Assembly: GCA_028281235.1 (NCBI GenBank)
Contig: JANQKG010000006.1
Coordinates: 1 to 63,825, forward strand
DNA length: 63,825 nt
Direction: 5' to 3'
Origin: Afifellaceae bacterium
Lineage (GTDB): Bacteria > Pseudomonadota > Alphaproteobacteria > Rhizobiales > Afifellaceae
A program made the position numbers and the translations under genes. The notes below the pieces were generated by a model. That model did not search any database. It saw only the letters and a list, made by a program, of their open reading frames with translations, and was not told the origin of the DNA. Positions within the stretch are counted from its first letter, which is position 1, and each line of letters begins with the position of its first letter. This document shows positions 9,076-18,745 of the stretch, piece by piece.

Positions 9076-10155
9076 ATGCTTGCTGAAATCGACGCGCTGG
9101 AGCGCGAATTCGTGACCGCCATCGACGGTTCGGCCGACATGGCGGCGCTGGAAGAGGTGCGGATCTCCGCGCTGGGCCGCAAGGGCCGCATTACCGAGCT
9201 GCTGAAGAGTCTGGGCGGGATGTCGCCCGACGAGCGCCAGAACGCGGGCGCCGCCATCAACGGCCTGAAGCAGCGCGTGGGCGACGCCGTCGCCGCGCGG
9301 CGCGAGGCCTTGAAGTCGGCCGAGCTGGATGCGCGCCTGGCCTCCGAACGGGTCGACGTCACCCTGCCGGTGCGACCCGAGACCGAGGGCCGGATCCATC
9401 CCGTCAGCCAGGTGCTGGACGAGCTGACCCAGATCTTCGCCGACATGGGCTTCACCATCGCCGAAGGTCCCGACATCGAGGACGATTTCCACAACTTCAC
9501 GGCGCTGAACATCCCGCCGGAGCATCCGGCCCGGCAGATGCATGACACGTTCTATCTGCCGCCGGACGCCGAGGGGAACCGCAAGGTGCTGCGGACGCAT
9601 ACCTCGCCGGTGCAGGTGCGCACCATGCGGACGACCGAGCCGCCGATCCGGATCATCGTGCCGGGCCGGACCTACCGCTCCGACTCGGACATGACGCACA
9701 CGCCCATGTTCCATCAGGTCGAGGGCCTGGTGATCGACCGCGAGTCCCATATGGGGCACCTGAAGGGCGTGCTCTACGACTTCTGCAAGGCCTTCTTCGA
9801 GGTCGAGCACGTGAAGTTCCGCTTCCGGCCGAGCTACTTCCCGTTCACGGAGCCGTCGGCCGAGGTCGATATCGGCTGTTCGTACGAGGGCGGCCAGATC
9901 CGCATCGGCGAGGGCGACGACTGGCTCGAGATCCTGGGCTGCGGCATGGTCAATCCGCGCGTGCTGGAGATGTGCGACGTCGATCCCAGTGAATACCAGG
10001 GCTTCGCCTGGGGCATGGGGCTCGACCGCATCGCCATGCTGAAGTATGGGCCACCGGATCTGCGGGCGTTCTTCGAGTCCGACCTGCGCTGGCTGAAGCA
10101 CTATGGCTTCGTGCCCATGGCGGTGCCGACGCTCGCCGGAGGGCTGTCGCGATGA
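9076..10155 (+). CDS. pheS: phenylalanyl-tRNA synthetase alpha subunit
   Basis: A 359-residue alpha chain of the heterotetrameric class II synthetase for tRNA-Phe. The N-terminal coiled-coil arm (residues about 1-90; [16 protein letters not shown]) is followed by the catalytic domain with [17 protein letters not shown], the motif 2 region [10 protein letters not shown] and motif 3 [16 protein letters not shown]. Length and order match the bacterial family. Its stop overlaps the pheT start (ATGA), so the two subunits are translationally coupled. About 110 bases separate it from rplT, with no clear leader peptide. Confidence 0.97.
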   Translation: MLAEIDALEREFVTAIDGSADMAALEEVRISALGRKGRITELLKSLGGMSPDERQNAGAAINGLKQRVGDAVAARREALKSAELDARLASERVDVTLPVRPETEGRIHPVSQVLDELTQIFADMGFTIAEGPDIEDDFHNFTALNIPPEHPARQMHDTFYLPPDAEGNRKVLRTHTSPVQVRTMRTTEPPIRIIVPGRTYRSDSDMTHTPMFHQVEGLVIDRESHMGHLKGVLYDFCKAFFEVEHVKFRFRPSYFPFTEPSAEVDIGCSYEGGQIRIGEGDDWLEILGCGMVNPRVLEMCDVDPSEYQGFAWGMGLDRIAMLKYGPPDLRAFFESDLRWLKHYGFVPMAVPTLAGGLSR

Positions 10156-12560
10156 TGAAATTCACGCTGGCCTGGCTGAAGGAGCATCTGGAAACGGATG
10201 CGAGCCTTCGGGAAATCACCGACAAGCTGACCGCGATCGGGCTCGAACTCGAGGGCGTACACGACCGCGCCGCCGAGTTGGCGCCGTTCACCGTCGCCCA
10301 CGTGATCGAGGCGCGGCAGCATCCGAACGCCGATCGCCTCAGGGTCTGTATCGTCGATACCGGCCAGGAGCAGGTGCAGGTCGTCTGCGGCGCGCCGAAC
10401 GCGCGCACCGGCATGAAGGGCGTGTTCGCGCCGTCGGGCACGACGATTCCGGGCACCGGCCTGCATCTCAAGCCGTCGAAGATCCGCGGCGAGGAATCGA
10501 ACGGCATGCTCTGCTCCGAGCGCGAGATGGGCATCAGCGACGAGCATGACGGCATCATCGAGCTGCCGGAGGACGCGCCGGTCGGCGCCGCCTTCGCCGA
10601 GATCATGGGGCTGGGCGACCAGGTGATCGAGGTGGCGGTCACGCCGAACCGGCAGGACTGTCTCGGCGTGCGCGGCATCGCCCGCGACCTCGCCGCCGCC
10701 GGCCTCGGCACGCTGAAGCCGTTCGCGCCGCCCGCCGTGCCGGGCGGGTTCGACAGCCCGATCGACGTGACGCTCGACTTCCCCGACGAAACGGCGAACG
10801 CCTGTCCGTGCTTCGTCGGCCGCTACTTCCGTGGTCTGACGAACGGGCCCAGCCCGGACTGGATGCAGCGCCGGCTGCTGGCCATCGGCCTGCGGCCGAT
10901 CTCGGCGCTGGTCGACATCACCAACTACGTCACCTTCGATCTCGGCCGGCCGCTGCACGTGTTCGACGCCGACAAGGTGAACGGCGGCATCCGGGCGCGG
11001 CTTGGCCGGCCGGGCGAAAGCCTCGACGCGCTGAACGGCAAGACCTACGCGATCGACCCGGAGATGACGGTGATCGCCGACGACGCCGGGCCCGAGGGCC
11101 TGGGCGGCGTCATGGGCGGCGCGCATTCCGGCTGCACCGAGACGACGACGAACATGTTCCTGGAAGTGGCTTTGTTCGATCCGAAACGCACGGCGGCGAC
11201 GGGGCGCAAGCTCAATCTCGAAAGCGATGCCCGCTACCGCTTCGAGCGCGGCGTCGATCCGGGCATGGTGCTGCCGGGCGTCGAGTATGCGACACGGCTG
11301 ATCCTGGATCTGTGCGGCGGCGAGGCCAGCAAGCCGGTGATTGCCGGCTCGCCGGACGTGCCGCCGAAGACGGTGACGCTGCGTCGCGACCGGGTGCGGA
11401 ACCTGGGCGGCATCGACGTGCCGGCCGGCGAGCAGTCCCGCATTCTCTCGGCGCTGGGGTTCGAGGTCGCGGAGACGGACGCCGGCATCACCGCGACCGT
11501 GCCGACCTGGCGTTCCGACATCGACGGCGAGGCCGACCTGGTCGAGGAGGTGACGCGCATCGCCGGCTTCGACAACATCCCGTTCGTCTCGCTGCCGCGC
11601 ATGTCGGTGGTTGCCGAGCCGTCGCTGTCGCCCATGCAGCGGCGGGTGCCGGCGGCGAAGCGGCTACTGGCGACACGCGGCCTGGTCGAATGCATGACCT
11701 GGTCGTTCATGCGCCGGCGCCATGCCGAGCTGTTCGGCGGCGGCCGGCCGGAGCTGGCGCTGGAGAACCCGATCAGCTCCGAGCTCGACGTGATGCGGCC
11801 CAGCATCCTGCCGAACCTGATCGAGGCCGCGGGCCGCAACGTCGACCGCGGCTTCGACGATGTCGGCCTGTTCGAGGTCGGCCCGCAATATGCCGACGAC
11901 ACGGCCGACGGCCAGTCGACCATGGCGACCGGCATCCGGCGCGGCCGCACGGTCGGCCGGCATTGGGACGGCGGCGGCCGGCCGGTCGATGCCTTCGACG
12001 CCAAGGCGGACGCGGTGGCGGTGCTGGCGGCGCTCGGCGCGCCGGTGGCGAACCTGCAGGTCATGGCCGACGCGCCCGGCTGGTACCATCCCGGCCGTTC
12101 GGGCGCGATCCAGCTCGGGCCGAAGAACGTGCTGGCCCGGTTCGGCGAGATCCATCCGCGGGTTCTGGACGCCATGGAGGTCGCCGGACCGCTGGTCGCG
12201 TTCGAGGTGTTCGTGACGAACCTGCCGCTGCCGAAGGGCAAGGGCACCCGCACGCGGCCGAAGTTCGATCCCTCCAACTTCCCGGCCGTCGACCGCGACT
12301 TCGCCTTCGTGGTTGACGACGACGTGTCGGCCGACAAGATCATCCGTGCGGCCAGGGGCGCCGAGAAGGCGCTGGTGACGGAGGTCGGCGTGTTCGACGT
12401 CTATAGCGGCGCCGGCATCGGTGACGGCAAGAAATCGGTGGCGATCGCCGTGCGGCTGGAACCGCGCGAGCGCACGCTGACGGACCCCGAGATCGACGCC
12501 GTGGCCGAGAAGATCGTGGCGGCCGTCGCCAAGGCGACCGGCGCGACCTTGCGTGGTTAG
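10152..12560 (+). CDS. pheT: phenylalanyl-tRNA synthetase beta subunit
   Basis: An 802-residue beta chain. Recognisable parts in order are the N-terminal tRNA-binding (EMAP-like) domain (about 40-150; [15 protein letters not shown]), the B3/B4 editing domain (about 210-380; [21 protein letters not shown]), the B5 domain (about 400-475), the catalytic-like core and the C-terminal ferredoxin-fold anticodon-binding domain (last 95 residues; [17 protein letters not shown]). Two adjacent ATG codons (10152, 10155) could start translation; the first overlaps the pheS stop. It is followed by a perfect hairpin and then lepA. Confidence 0.97.
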   Translation: MMKFTLAWLKEHLETDASLREITDKLTAIGLELEGVHDRAAELAPFTVAHVIEARQHPNADRLRVCIVDTGQEQVQVVCGAPNARTGMKGVFAPSGTTIPGTGLHLKPSKIRGEESNGMLCSEREMGISDEHDGIIELPEDAPVGAAFAEIMGLGDQVIEVAVTPNRQDCLGVRGIARDLAAAGLGTLKPFAPPAVPGGFDSPIDVTLDFPDETANACPCFVGRYFRGLTNGPSPDWMQRRLLAIGLRPISALVDITNYVTFDLGRPLHVFDADKVNGGIRARLGRPGESLDALNGKTYAIDPEMTVIADDAGPEGLGGVMGGAHSGCTETTTNMFLEVALFDPKRTAATGRKLNLESDARYRFERGVDPGMVLPGVEYATRLILDLCGGEASKPVIAGSPDVPPKTVTLRRDRVRNLGGIDVPAGEQSRILSALGFEVAETDAGITATVPTWRSDIDGEADLVEEVTRIAGFDNIPFVSLPRMSVVAEPSLSPMQRRVPAAKRLLATRGLVECMTWSFMRRRHAELFGGGRPELALENPISSELDVMRPSILPNLIEAAGRNVDRGFDDVGLFEVGPQYADDTADGQSTMATGIRRGRTVGRHWDGGGRPVDAFDAKADAVAVLAALGAPVANLQVMADAPGWYHPGRSGAIQLGPKNVLARFGEIHPRVLDAMEVAGPLVAFEVFVTNLPLPKGKGTRTRPKFDPSNFPAVDRDFAFVVDDDVSADKIIRAARGAEKALVTEVGVFDVYSGAGIGDGKKSVAIAVRLEPRERTLTDPEIDAVAEKIVAAVAKATGATLRG

Positions 12561-12576
12561 GAAGATGTGCATGAGG

Positions 12577-12659
12577 CTTGACCCGTCCCGCTCCCCCACC
12601 CGACCACCCACGGAAGTATGCTTGATGGGTGGTCGGGTGGGGGAGCGGGACGGGTCAAG
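12577..12659. repeat. perfect 34-bp inverted repeat with 15-base loop
   Basis: Arms 12577-12610 and 12626-12659 are exact reverse complements over 34 bases; the left arm starts CTTGACCCGTCCCGCTCCCC. The loop is CGGAAGTATGCTTGA. No T-run follows either arm, so this is not a textbook intrinsic terminator. It fills most of the gap between pheT and lepA. It could be a transcript-stabilising or rho-assisted end, a palindromic mobile element, or an amplification artefact. Confidence 0.8.
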
Positions 12660-12713
12660 TCCCGGCCAGCATGGCCGAATTCATAAATCGACCGGCAACG
12701 GCTGGCGGCGGCG

Positions 12714-14528
12714 ATGACGGATCTGGCGCATATCCGCAACTTCGCGATCATCGCCCATATCGACCATGGCAAGTCGACGCTGGCCGACCGTCTGATCGAG
12801 ACCTGCGGCGGCCTGGAAAAGCGCGAGATGGCCGAGCAGGTGCTCGATTCCATGGAGCTCGAGCGCGAGCGTGGCATCACCATCAAGGCCCAGACCGTGC
12901 GGCTGCGATACCGGGCGCGGAACGGCGAGGACTATGTCCTGAACCTGATCGACACGCCGGGCCATGTCGATTTCGCCTACGAGGTGAACCGGTCGCTCGC
13001 CGCCTGCGAGGGCTCGCTGCTGGTGGTCGACGCCAGCCAGGGCGTCGAGGCGCAGACGCTGGCGAACGTCTATCAGGCCATCGACAACGACCACGAGATC
13101 GTGCCGGTCCTGAACAAGATCGACCTGCCGGCGGCGGAGCCGGAGCGCATCAAGGAGCAGATCGAGGAGGTGGTCGGCCTCGACGCCTCCGACGCGGTGG
13201 CGATCTCCGCCAAGACAGGGCTCGGCATTGAGGACGTCCTGGAGGCGATCGTCACCCGCCTGCCGCCGCCATCGAAAGGCAAGCTGGGCGGCGATCCGGC
13301 CGCGCCGCTGAAGGCGCTTCTGGTCGATTCCTGGTACGACCCCTATCTCGGCGTGGTCGTGCTCATCCGCATCGTCGATGGCGTCCTGAAGAAGGGCGAG
13401 GCGATCCGCATGCTCGGCACCGGCGCGCGCTACGACGTCGACCGCGTCGGCATCTTCACGCCCAAGATGGTGGATATCGGCGAGCTGGGCCCGGGCGAGA
13501 TCGGCTTCCTCACCGCCTCCATCAAGGAGGTGGCCGATACGCGCGTCGGCGACACGATCACGTCTGACCGCAAGCCGACGGCGGAGGCGCTTCCCGGCTT
13601 TCGCCCGGCGCAGCCGGTGGTCTTCTGCGGCATCTTTCCCGTGGACGCGGCCGACTTTGAGGCGCTGCGCGCAGCCATCGCCAAGCTGAGGCTGAACGAC
13701 GCCAGCTTCTCCTACGAGATGGAGACGTCGGCCGCGCTCGGCTTCGGCTTCCGCTGCGGTTTTTTGGGGCTGCTGCACCTGGAGATCATCCAGGAGCGCC
13801 TGGCGCGCGAGTTCGACCTCGACCTCATCGCCACCGCGCCCTCGGTGATCTACCGCATTAGCATGACCGACGGCTCGGAGACGGAGCTGCACAACCCTGC
13901 CGACATGCCGGACGTTGTGAAGATCAGCGAAATCCAGGAGCCGTGGATCCGCGCCACCATCCTGACGCCGGACGACTATCTCGGCGCGGTCCTCAAACTC
14001 TGCCAGGAGCGGCGCGGCGTTCAGGTGGAACTCTCCTATGTGGGGAGTCGCGCCATGGTGCAATACGACCTGCCGCTGAACGAGGTCGTCTTCGATTTCT
14101 ACGACCGGCTGAAGAGCGTGTCGAAGGGCTATGCCAGCTTCGATTACCACATCACCGGCTATCAGGAGGGCGACCTCGTCAAGATGTCGATCCTGGTGAA
14201 CGGCGAGCCGGTCGATGCGCTCTCCATGCTGGTGCACCGCAGCCAAGCGGAACGCCGCGGCCGCGCCATGGCGGAGAAGCTGAAGGAGCTGATCCCGCAG
14301 CATCTCTTCAAGATACCGATCCAGGCGGCGATCGGCGCCAAGGTGATCGCGCGCGAGACGATCTCGGCGCTGAGGAAGGACGTGACGGCCAAATGCTATG
14401 GCGGCGACGTAACGCGCAAGCGCAAGCTTCTGGAGAAGCAGAAGGAAGGCAAGAAGCGCATGCGCCAGTTCGGCAAGGTGGAAATCCCGCAGGAGGCGTT
14501 TATTGCCGCGCTGAAGATGGAGGGGTGA
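12714..14528 (+). CDS. lepA: translation elongation factor 4 (LepA)
   Basis: A 604-residue translational GTPase that back-translocates or remodels ribosomes under stress. The G domain shows [14 protein letters not shown] (G1), RGITIKAQ (G2), DTPGHVDF (G3) and NKIDLPAA (G4). It is followed by the EF-G-like domains and the LepA-specific C-terminal domain ([25 protein letters not shown]). The ATG at 12714 gives the usual length. The neighbouring stop codon of the minus-strand YwgA-like gene is only six bases beyond its own stop, so the two transcripts converge. Confidence 0.97.
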   Translation: MTDLAHIRNFAIIAHIDHGKSTLADRLIETCGGLEKREMAEQVLDSMELERERGITIKAQTVRLRYRARNGEDYVLNLIDTPGHVDFAYEVNRSLAACEGSLLVVDASQGVEAQTLANVYQAIDNDHEIVPVLNKIDLPAAEPERIKEQIEEVVGLDASDAVAISAKTGLGIEDVLEAIVTRLPPPSKGKLGGDPAAPLKALLVDSWYDPYLGVVVLIRIVDGVLKKGEAIRMLGTGARYDVDRVGIFTPKMVDIGELGPGEIGFLTASIKEVADTRVGDTITSDRKPTAEALPGFRPAQPVVFCGIFPVDAADFEALRAAIAKLRLNDASFSYEMETSAALGFGFRCGFLGLLHLEIIQERLAREFDLDLIATAPSVIYRISMTDGSETELHNPADMPDVVKISEIQEPWIRATILTPDDYLGAVLKLCQERRGVQVELSYVGSRAMVQYDLPLNEVVFDFYDRLKSVSKGYASFDYHITGYQEGDLVKMSILVNGEPVDALSMLVHRSQAERRGRAMAEKLKELIPQHLFKIPIQAAIGAKVIARETISALRKDVTAKCYGGDVTRKRKLLEKQKEGKKRMRQFGKVEIPQEAFIAALKMEG

Positions 14529-14534
14529 TGCCTC

Positions 14535-15050
14535 CTATATCTGAGGAAGGGGTCTAGGTGTAGGCACTTGCCGAAGTCGTGCGTATAGTTGCTTTGCCTG
14601 CTCTAGACGTCCGTCTCCTGCCTTCTCAGGCTTTCGTCGTGCTGTTTCAGTCCACGGGTCAGGAAAGTTCTCATTTGCCAGAAAGGCTGCAGTCGCTGCC
14701 AGTTCAAGCTCCACCGGATCGGCATGTGACATTTCTTGAGCTAGCTGAGTGCGCGCGAAACTAGTTGAAGGGTCCGGGGGCAACTCCGCACGAAAAGTGG
14801 AATACTCTCCTCCCCAATTCGCAACGAGTTCATTCTCCTCAATAAGACGCAAAGCGGCAGCATGTTGAGCTGCGAAGGCGAGTTGCTCCGAGTAGGGGCC
14901 ATAGTGTTTGTACCGGAATGGAAAACCTGCGCCGACGCCGGCGACTTCCAGGAAGAAACCGATCTTCTGGAGTTTGGTGCGCCCTACGATGTAGCCGCCA
15001 GCATCACGAACGATTTCCGCGGCCCGATGTGCATTATCTAAGCCGGCCAT
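14535..15050 (-). CDS. YwgA-like protein of unknown function
   Basis: A 171-residue soluble protein. The segment IVGRTKLQKIGFFLEVAG followed by FRYKHYGPYSEQL resembles the IIGRKKLQK...YGPYSEEL signature of B. subtilis YwgA and related proteins; this is recall, not a search. The rest is helical and acidic with a low-complexity tail. It is the downstream gene of a two-gene minus-strand unit: its ATG at 15050 lies 13 bases inside the end of the HD phosphohydrolase gene. Base composition is lower in G+C than in pheT or lepA. Function is unknown; a sensing or regulatory partner of the HD enzyme is an inference. Confidence 0.65.
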   Translation of the reverse strand: MAGLDNAHRAAEIVRDAGGYIVGRTKLQKIGFFLEVAGVGAGFPFRYKHYGPYSEQLAFAAQHAAALRLIEENELVANWGGEYSTFRAELPPDPSTSFARTQLAQEMSHADPVELELAATAAFLANENFPDPWTETARRKPEKAGDGRLEQAKQLYARLRQVPTPRPLPQI

Positions 15051-16447
15051 TTTGATATCTCCGCGTCGATGATTCCAGTGATTGCTCTCTTAGCTTCGTC
15101 GTCGCCATCTGCGTGATAGATACGAAGAGCTTTATATGTCTTGAGTTCGGCGACTACATTTGATCGCCTAGACAGGTCGATCAAATGATCTCCCTCGGTC
15201 CGGATATTGATCTGATTGAGGGGGCCTTTTGCGTCCTCCGTCAGTTCATTGTACGGAGAACGTTCCACTTCATCGATCAATACACGTGGCGGTGCATCGG
15301 GAGAAATTGCTGACCATCCGTCTAGGCATTCGGCGATCTCGTTGCGGACGCTAGCGCAGACGGTGTCGGCTTCGGACGACGAAGCGGCGCCGTCATCTTT
15401 ATCGTGGGCGATTTTTGCGCGCACGTCGATGCATTTGTAGAGTTTGCGATCGCGCATGCGTTCTGCGAACTCACTGATCCAATGGTCATCACTGTCGGCC
15501 ATAAGTGTGAGGCCGCCCCATATCACTGTGTCGTCAAGCGCAAGCGCGCAGTCAATGTCATCCGAGGCTAGCGCAAACTTCACAAGAGGGTGCGCCGTCG
15601 GCAGCCCTGTCTTTTCGATGGAGCCATCTCTTATGAGCGTGATCGCCCGTGCCAGTAGCTCGGTGTAGATTTTTTCAGCGCCGCGAGTGGCTTTGTGAAA
15701 GTACACGGTAGGATAAAGCTGAAAGAGCCCCAGGACGTATGCCTCGGCGGCAAAAAAAGCTTTACGGCCGAGAACGAATGTCTGAACAGGATTAAGTTGC
15801 GTCTCACCGACACTGTGCCCCACTTCGCCCACCTCAAGGTTCTCCATGAGCCACTCAAAGTCGATACCCGCATGCCGACTCCCCGTCATAAGGCGGTCGC
15901 GTCGCATATAGTCGAGCCGGTCAGCATCGAATTGACTCGATACAACAGCCGAATAAATCGTGGGTGCGCCGCTGCCGCTCACCATGTCCGCGACATCATT
16001 CGCGAAGCCGCTGCCCATAGCGCGTAGCTCCTCGGACACTTCGCCGTCTCGAATAAGGATGTCGCTAACTGTTTCATGATTTGCCATCTTGAGGCCGAAG
16101 CGCTCGCCAATCTTCTCGAACGCATGGCTGAAAGGGCCATGACCCAGGTCATGTACCAACGCCGCGGCAAGCGCTTGATCCATTCTGGCATCTTTTGCCG
16201 GAAAGGATTTCTCGATGACACTCATTAGCCGCCTCGCGGTATGGAACACGCCCGCGCTATGAAGCAGCCGCGAATGGGTGGCGCCGGGATAGACGAAGTC
16301 TGAAAACCCCAGTTGCTTAATTCGGCGAAGCCGCTGAAACGGACGCGTTTGAATGATGCGCCAAAGTACGTCCTCCAACTGCGACCTTTCGACGTCAAAC
16401 TCGATAAGGTCATGCAGTGGATCACGAATCCGTTGCGGCTTGGGCAT
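15038..16447 (-). CDS. HD-domain phosphohydrolase (dNTPase/SAMHD1-like)
   Basis: A 469-residue HD superfamily protein of the YwfO/SAMHD1-like group. The metal ligands are visible as His58 (GATHSRLLHS), His99-Asp100 (LVHDLGHGPFSHAFE) and an Asp in SQFDADRLDYMRRD (about 174-179). The opening IRDPLHDLIEF and the FQRLRRIKQLG stretch are typical of this group, whose characterised members hydrolyse (d)NTPs to nucleosides and triphosphate. The C-terminal half is variable. It overlaps the YwgA-like gene by 13 bases, in a lower-GC segment between lepA and 16.5 kb. A housekeeping nucleotide role or an antiviral role would both fit. Confidence 0.85.
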   Translation of the reverse strand: MPKPQRIRDPLHDLIEFDVERSQLEDVLWRIIQTRPFQRLRRIKQLGFSDFVYPGATHSRLLHSAGVFHTARRLMSVIEKSFPAKDARMDQALAAALVHDLGHGPFSHAFEKIGERFGLKMANHETVSDILIRDGEVSEELRAMGSGFANDVADMVSGSGAPTIYSAVVSSQFDADRLDYMRRDRLMTGSRHAGIDFEWLMENLEVGEVGHSVGETQLNPVQTFVLGRKAFFAAEAYVLGLFQLYPTVYFHKATRGAEKIYTELLARAITLIRDGSIEKTGLPTAHPLVKFALASDDIDCALALDDTVIWGGLTLMADSDDHWISEFAERMRDRKLYKCIDVRAKIAHDKDDGAASSSEADTVCASVRNEIAECLDGWSAISPDAPPRVLIDEVERSPYNELTEDAKGPLNQINIRTEGDHLIDLSRRSNVVAELKTYKALRIYHADGDDEAKRAITGIIDAEISKWPA

Positions 16448-16630
16448 CCGGCCGAATCACCCCCTGGCAACTAATCTAGCATAGAACAAAGGAAGAACAT
16501 GTCAAGCTCACTGCCTGAATCGAGCCGGGAGTGACGTGTAGAAACCATCACTCAGCCGAGGACACGCTGGATTGGAGCCCCCAGCGCCACTCCCTATACT
16601 CCCGCCACGCCACACACCGGGAGCACCCCC

Positions 16631-17077
16631 ATGCGCACCCCACTGATCGCCGCCGCGGCGGCCGCCACGCTCCTTGCCGCGCCGGCTCAGGCGAGCCCAC
16701 AGAGCGACATGTGCACATTCGTGGAAATCCTCGCCAGCGAGGGCGTCGACGCGGCAATCGCCTACACCGAGGAGCTGGCGGAGCTCTGGTCGCCGGAGCA
16801 GCGCGCCAAGCTCGGCGTGGTGGTCGGCACGGAGCTTGAAAAATTCGACTATCGCGGCGGGCAGGTCTACCAGATCGCCGAGCTGCCGGGTGTGATTGAG
16901 GAATTCTTCATCACGCTCAACCTGACCGGCGCCGGCTCCGTCTATCTCCGCGTGCTTTATGAGGGGAACGGCCGCGACGCGCTCTCCTTCATCAACATCG
17001 ACTTCCAGGCGAGCTATCACGACGCCACCGAAGCGCCCTTCCTGCAGCCGCCCAAGCCGGTGCTCTGCCCGGGCTGA
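16631..17077 (+). CDS. secreted protein of unknown function
   Basis: A 148-residue protein with a clear Sec signal peptide (MRTPLIAAAAAATLLAAPAQA, cleavage after AQA near residue 21). The mature part has two cysteines (SDMCTFVE near the start and VLCPG at the very end) that could form a disulfide, and is probably periplasmic. A GGGAGC ribosome-binding stretch precedes the ATG. I do not recognise the family. It lies between the HD phosphohydrolase (divergent) and an MFS gene on the same strand, about 90 bases upstream. Confidence 0.65.
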   Translation: MRTPLIAAAAAATLLAAPAQASPQSDMCTFVEILASEGVDAAIAYTEELAELWSPEQRAKLGVVVGTELEKFDYRGGQVYQIAELPGVIEEFFITLNLTGAGSVYLRVLYEGNGRDALSFINIDFQASYHDATEAPFLQPPKPVLCPG

Positions 17078-17164
17078 GCTCGGCCGGTTTCTCAACCGAG
17101 CGTCAGAGACAGACGCGTCGCACTGGGATAGTGTCGTCCGCTTCTGAAGTGAGACAGGCCCCCC

Positions 17165-18391
17165 TTGAACGTCCGCGCTGACACGCAAGAAGCCGAGCCC
17201 GCCTATCGCTGGGTGATCGTTTTTGCCGCCGCGGCGATGCTGGCGCTGTCCATGGGCCAGCTGGTGAACGGCCTGTCGGTCTTCTTCATCCCGCTGGAAT
17301 TGGAGTTCGGCTGGCAGCGTGGCGCCATCGCCTTCATCAACACCGCCGGCCTGCTTGGGATGGCGTTCGGCGGCATCTTGATGGGTGCGATCGCCGATCG
17401 CGTCAGCATCCGCGCCGTCTGCCTCTTTGGCGGACTTGTCGTCGGGGTTTGCGTGCTGGCCGCGGCGTGGGCGAACAGCCTCTGGCAGCTTTACGTGCTG
17501 TTCTTCCTGGCCGGGGCGTTCGGCGGCGGCGCGCTCTTTGCGCCACTGATTGCCCTTGTCGGCGGATGGTTCCGCGCCGGCGCGGGCCTGGCGATCGGCA
17601 TCGCCTCCGCCGGCCAGGCGGTCGGGCAGGGCGGTGTCCCTTTCGGCACGGCGTTTCTGATTGATGCGCTTGGATGGCGCGGCGCGTTTGTCGCGCTCGG
17701 CCTCATCTCGCTTGCGGTTTTGGTAACCCTTGCCTTCTTCATGCGCGACCCGCCGAAGCGTTCAGCGTCTGCTGTGGCGCGGGAGGATGAATCAAAGCCG
17801 CTTCCCGTGGTCGTGGTCGTCGTATGGCTGAGCGCTGCGACAATCTTGTGCTGCACCTGCATGTCGGTTCCGCTGGTGCATCTGGTGCCGCTCATTCAGG
17901 GCCAGGGCATTTCGGCGCCCGACGCCAGCGGCGTGCTCTTCGTGCTTCTGCTGGCCGCCATCGCCGGCCGCGTCGCCTTCGGCAAATTGGCCGATATGGT
18001 CGGCGCCATCCCCGCTTATCTGACTGCGTCGCTCTGGCAGACATCACTGGTCTTCGTCTTCACGCAGATCGGCGACCTTGAGACGTTCTACGCCTTCGCG
18101 CCGGTCTACGGCTTTGGCTATGCCGGCGTGATGACGAGCCTCCTCATCACCATCCGCGAGCTGACGCCGGCATCGCAGCGCGGCGGCGCGACGGGGGTGA
18201 TCACGGCCTTTGGTTGGCTGGGGCATGGCCTTGGCGGCTATCAGGGCGGCCTGTGCTTTGACCTCACCGGCGCCTATACGCTGAGCTTCGCCAATGCGGC
18301 GTTCGCGGGCATCCTCAATCTTCTCGTGGTGGGATCGCTCTTCGTGACGGTCAGGCGGCGTACTGAAAGGCGCGCGCTGGCCGTGCCATAA
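17165..18391 (+). CDS. MFS transporter
   Basis: A 408-residue protein with about twelve hydrophobic segments in two halves separated by a charged loop (RDPPKRSASAVAREDESKP, near residue 200). The motif GILMGAIADRVSIRAV, between helices 2 and 3, is the major facilitator motif A pattern. The closest general look is the monocarboxylate/oxalate-formate antiporter-like group, but the substrate is not readable. The start is a TTG at 17165 placing N-V-R-A-D before the first helix; no ATG fits better. It ends just before a convergent small gene. Confidence 0.8.
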   Translation: MNVRADTQEAEPAYRWVIVFAAAAMLALSMGQLVNGLSVFFIPLELEFGWQRGAIAFINTAGLLGMAFGGILMGAIADRVSIRAVCLFGGLVVGVCVLAAAWANSLWQLYVLFFLAGAFGGGALFAPLIALVGGWFRAGAGLAIGIASAGQAVGQGGVPFGTAFLIDALGWRGAFVALGLISLAVLVTLAFFMRDPPKRSASAVAREDESKPLPVVVVVVWLSAATILCCTCMSVPLVHLVPLIQGQGISAPDASGVLFVLLLAAIAGRVAFGKLADMVGAIPAYLTASLWQTSLVFVFTQIGDLETFYAFAPVYGFGYAGVMTSLLITIRELTPASQRGGATGVITAFGWLGHGLGGYQGGLCFDLTGAYTLSFANAAFAGILNLLVVGSLFVTVRRRTERRALAVP

Positions 18392-18413
18392 CAGGCGCCG
18401 CTGGCCGCCGCTC

Positions 18414-18572
18414 TCACTCCCCCTTCGTCACCGCCACCAGCAGGATGATGGCGAACGCCGCGACCGCCAGCTTCCACGCATCGGAACGCTTCTTCAGCCC
18501 CGGCAGGCCGATCGGTCTGATGATCTGCACGGCCATCGCCAGCACGATGAGGAACGAGATCGCCTTGGTCAT
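18414..18572 (-). CDS. small two-helix membrane protein, unknown function
   Basis: A 52-residue protein starting MTKAISFLIVLAMAVQIIRP, with two hydrophobic segments (about 4-18 and 36-48) around a basic GLKKRSDAWK turn. The frame extends upstream without membrane character, so the ATG at 18572 is the likely start. Small proteins of this look occur in rhizobial genomes, but I know of no function. It is convergent with the MFS gene and divergent from the haem peroxidase gene. Confidence 0.5.
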   Translation of the reverse strand: MTKAISFLIVLAMAVQIIRPIGLPGLKKRSDAWKLAVAAFAIILLVAVTKGE

Positions 18573-18635
18573 GGCGACGGCACCTGAGGCGTTGACATCA
18601 GGCCGACTGCCAGCGGTGCGTCGGTGCCGTACCGG

Positions 18636-18663
18636 TTGAGCAAACAACACCTTGAGGTATAAA
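18636..18663 (+). promoter_or_regulatory. candidate promoter of the haem peroxidase gene
   Basis: TTGAGC at 18636-18641 and TATAAA at 18658-18663, with a 16-base spacer, lie about 80 bases upstream of the peroxidase ATG in an unusually AT-rich patch (18650-18710). Pattern match only. Confidence 0.4.
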
Positions 18664-18745
18664 TAACAGTGTGCAATCGTTGATTGAATAAACGCTCGCA
18701 TTGTTGGTGAGCAAAGGGCGTCCGCTTCGGACGGGGAGGTATTGC

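Noticed and set aside
12681-14303. 540-codon frame antisense to lepA
   Set aside because: Shadow of lepA; low-complexity composition and no ribosome-binding site.
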